This document shows, in pieces, positions 61,156 through 64,000 of a stretch of DNA of 64,000 bases (the stretch's first letter is position 1; every line of letters begins with the position of its first letter). Position numbers and translations under genes: made by a program. The notes below the pieces were generated by a model, which was given only the letters and a program-made list of their open reading frames with translations, made no database searches and was not told where the DNA came from. The DNA is from Brachypodius melanocephalos (Eukaryota > Chordata > Aves > Passeriformes > Pycnonotidae): the NCBI GenBank assembly GCA_013398615.1, contig VZSR01000514.1, positions 4,431,996-4,495,995 of the forward strand. The letters are read 5' to 3'.

Positions 61156-63963
61156 GTGAGCCGGCGGGATTCGCGCCGCCCACAGTGTGCGGTGCGGCCT
61201 GGGCCTGGCCGAAGGGGTTGGCTCAGCCCGCCCCTCCCCGGGGCTGGGGGCTCTGCACCTTCACATCTGCCCGGCTCGCAGCAGGAGGCCGGCGGGCTCG
61301 GAGGCTTCGATCTTTTCTGTTCCGGGGGAGCGGATCGAGGTCTAGGCTGAGGGAGGCGCCCCCTGCCCGGCCACGGGTCAGGTCCTACCGCTGGCTGGGA
61401 TGGCGGCGCTTTCTCTCCTCTGCTCCCCTTTCATTCATTGCAGGTGTGAAGTGGCGCTGGGGGCTCTTTTTCATGGACCCGAGACTTGTTCGCGGGGCCC
61501 CTTTGTACGCCAGCCCCGGTGTCCCGGCCGCGGAAGGCTTGTACCCAAACAAAGGGCTCAGATCAGATTTCAGAGGCATCTTTCACCTGTTCAAGTTGTG
61601 GCATCTCTTCTTTGCTTTGGGATGCTGTCTCGGGCCCCCGGGCATGAATCATTTCACCTGTTAAGCTTCACCCTTGCAAAGCGATCCGTGATTGGTGCTC
61701 AGTTAAAAAGGTCCTGCTATAAACCTTTTTCAAACAGTTTTTGAGGTCATCATCATATTACTACTGCAGTTTCCCTGCAGCTGCTTTAGCAGCCGATTTT
61801 TATTACTGCTTTCGTGTTGCTGCATATGTGTGTTCATACAAAGTCTACCAGGATTCTCATTTCCTGGTGGACTCAAAATTGACCTGTTCCTGACACCCTT
61901 GCGGGGATCTTTTTAAAGAAGAATATTAGCGTTGAAAGTGCTTGTTCTACATAGATATCAGGTTTTCATCTACTGTTTGTCTGACTGGGCAGTGTTTCAA
62001 ACGCCTTTTGATCGTGCTTTTGTAAATCGCTCTTAATCATCATAGGTGGGCGCATTGCTTTAAAGACTTTGAATAAGAGTTTTTGTTCTCCAGATTTGAA
62101 TTGCTCAAAAGCAAACAGGAGTGAAGGTGGGAAAAACAAAGTAATTTATAACAGAGATATATAGAGTAAAGTCCAAATTAACTCAGAACAGGGGAAGCGT
62201 TTCATTTTGAGGAAAACAAAAAGAAGGAAATTTAGGTGGTCAGTAACCAATACTGTTACAGGACCAATAGGAGAAAGTGTGGATGCGAGTATAAAGAGAA
62301 CTTAGGATACTTACGAGAATCAAGTAAATGAATTATTCCAATTCAGATGTTCTTTATATATGATGTGAAAAAAATGGAAAAGTGGTAGAGACCAACTCTT
62401 TTTTTGCCCATTTTTTAATTTCTCCCATTCTGCTTGAAATCTAGTGAGTTTGGAAGCAGGACTGTATGAAAATGTTTGGGTTTTTAAAAATATTTTTTAT
62501 TAAATATGTGAATGAACATAGTTGCTGTGGCCTAGGGTGACTGGCAAGAAAGACTTGAGTAAGATGTTCTATTCCTGCTTTTCCTTTGAAAGCTGCTGGC
62601 ACTGAGCTGGCTGCAAAAGCCTCAGTCTTGCAGATGAGGTAGACTGGTTTTTTAAGGGAGGTCGGTTCACAGTGCCTGGTCTTTACAGTGGCTAGTCTTC
62701 AGTCCATACATTGTCTTAAACTTAGTTTCTGTAGTTTGGTCCGTTAAATTCTGAAATCTTTGATTGCTTCCAATGCAGTTGACCTGAATATAGTGCAGGT
62801 GGTTAAAGAAAACTGTATCTGGCCTAAGTAGAGGGAGCACAGACAATTGCACTTCAGAAGAGGTTTAGGTAGGCAGAATATTGAAGGAAGCTGTATTGGA
62901 ATGCTGCTCCTTTTCCAGAATAGCTTCTGCTTCGGTCTGATGTTTGATGGTCAAGTATTTAAAATTTTGTGTCTTCTTAAGAAGTAATTTTTAGTGTATT
63001 GTAGCTGTCGAAGTGAAACACTGCCAGTGTTTTAACTGTATCCTGTTCCTGTTGGGGAAGAGGTGGGCAAAGAACACGGCTATTAACTGGTAACTGTAGT
63101 CCTGTTTCAAGTGTTCTTGCTGAAAGATCGGCCAATGTCAAACCTTCAGGTGGCTGCTGCCTTTCTCAGGTATCGTGCTGAGCAGGGCAAACCTGCTGTG
63201 CCTACAGCACAGCTTTGATGTATGGAACAGGCTGCTTGGTGATAGAAGTTGGATCAGTTTTATTTCTATGCAGAGCTGAAGTTTTAGGATATTGTAACTC
63301 TGTACCTTGTGTATTGCTAGGCCTGGCAAACCTCAAAATGCTGCTGAATTTAAATAATTGAAGTTTGATGTGCTGCTTCCAGATGATTGCTGCATAGCTC
63401 TTGAAGTTATTTGTGTACATTTTTATTTGTCTTGTTAGCCTGTGAATTGGAGCCAAGACAAGCTTGCTTTTTATGTTTCCCTTTAGATTGCACAGTAAAA
63501 TGAGACTGTTGCATGTGAAATAGGCAGTCTAGTACAGTTTTTGCAGCCTGCAATTGTACTACTTGGAGAACTTGCTAATGAAATTCTCATGCTGTAAGTA
63601 GATTGCATTGTAAAAATTAAATGTAAATACTTGTTATACTGAATTTTCTTTCCTGTATATGAAACTTGAGGCAAATACATGTTTTTGTGTAGTTTGTTAC
63701 AAAAAAAATCTCTCTTGCTTGCTATGCTTTGACCTGCACAAGTACCAGCATCTCTTGCTAGGGGAGAAATCTGTCCCTAAATCAATGCTTAGGTGAGGGG
63801 CAAGTTTGATGTAAGTTTCTGATCTTGAGCTGGAAAGTTGAGTGTGTGCAGGAAGGGCCAGCAAATTAAATTATAATTGATATAAATATTCTGTCAAACC
63901 TTATAGTAGAAAAACTGTTGAAGAACAGAGAGATTTGTTAAAATAACTTCCTTTTCTCACCAG
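61156..63963 (+). other. SMC3: SMC3 intron 1 (2.8 kb)
   Basis: Phase-0 GT-AG intron with donor GTGAGC and acceptor TTTTCTCACCAG. The 5' quarter is CpG-rich, the rest AT-rich with no recognised repeat or RNA gene. Confidence 0.9.
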
Positions 63964-64000
63964 GTAATCATTCAGGGCTTTCGAAGCTACAGGGACCAAA
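63964..64000 (+). CDS. SMC3: SMC3 coding exon 2 (partial, cut by window edge)
   Basis: Begins after the acceptor CACCAG and encodes VIIQGFRSYRDQ (residues 6-17) plus one base before the window ends. This is the start of the N-terminal ATPase lobe; the Walker A loop lies beyond the edge. The frame continues exactly from exon 1. The rest of the gene is outside the window. Confidence 0.95.

Larger units (their letters stand above)
60560..61400. promoter_or_regulatory. SMC3: SMC3 CpG-island promoter, TATA-less
   Basis: A CpG-dense block spans the predicted start region, 5' UTR and exon 1 of SMC3. A palindromic E-box CCACGTGG lies at 60858-60865. A YY1-type motif, GCCGCCATTTTG, is at 60966-60977, where such motifs commonly sit at or just after the start of TATA-less housekeeping promoters. 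No TATA box is placed usefully. Constitutive expression is expected for a cohesin core gene. Confidence 0.8.

Noticed and set aside
1..64000. CRISPR arrays, operons, prokaryotic promoters or phage genes
   Set aside because: The window is vertebrate nuclear DNA with spliced genes; no such arrays or bacterial gene organisation are present.

Overview
This is a vertebrate genomic window, almost certainly avian. It carries two CR1 LINE 3' ends with the typical ATTCTATG-type tail (ending near 6164 and 11632), older minus-strand CR1/L3-like fragments (about 26415-26625 and 32655-32795), few other interspersed repeats, short introns and sharply bounded CpG islands. A songbird is possible, but I cannot fix the species.

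Two protein-coding genes can be supported, both on the + strand. The first is DUSP5, complete in four coding exons (38186-38579, 42750-42892, 44303-44522, 46311-46711). Together they give a 385-residue nuclear ERK phosphatase, with consensus splice sites and exon phases that join exactly. The second is the 5' end of SMC3, a cohesin subunit: a five-codon first coding exon (61141-61155) and the first 37 bases of exon 2 (63964-64000), running off the right edge. The order DUSP5 then SMC3, on the same strand, is the conserved vertebrate arrangement (human 10q25).

Layout. 1-37.8 kb is intergenic: no exon could be supported. It holds old repeats, an isolated GC-rich patch with a perfect six-copy 11-bp tandem repeat (5340-5405), a long GGGGAA-type purine tract (7633-7785), an unusual dispersed 27-bp repeat that forms a hairpin at 17956-18018, and AP-1 consensus heptamers that thicken towards DUSP5. 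At 35992-36066 there is a TATA box, leader, ATG and possible splice donor of unknown meaning. 37.8-39.4 kb is the DUSP5 CpG island. Its promoter has GC boxes, a perfect CArG box (37969-37978) and a TATA box (38010-38016), which fits an ERK/SRF-induced immediate-early gene. 46.7-48.0 kb is the DUSP5 3' UTR, with three ATTTA motifs and two AATAAA signals. 48-60.5 kb is intergenic: an AP-1/CRE-like site cluster, a probable minus-strand solo retroviral LTR (49930-50153), a strong G-quadruplex motif (52606-52636) and a diverged tandem duplication offset by about 160 bp (53923-54184). 60.56-61.4 kb is the TATA-less SMC3 CpG island, with a YY1 motif just upstream of the start codon.

The two genes act in different processes, MAPK feedback (DUSP5) and chromosome cohesion (SMC3), and are neighbours rather than partners. 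I found no new multi-gene system. The most unusual things are the hairpin repeat, the orphan TATA promoter and the regulatory clustering around DUSP5. All positions come from reading the sequence; no database or alignment was run.
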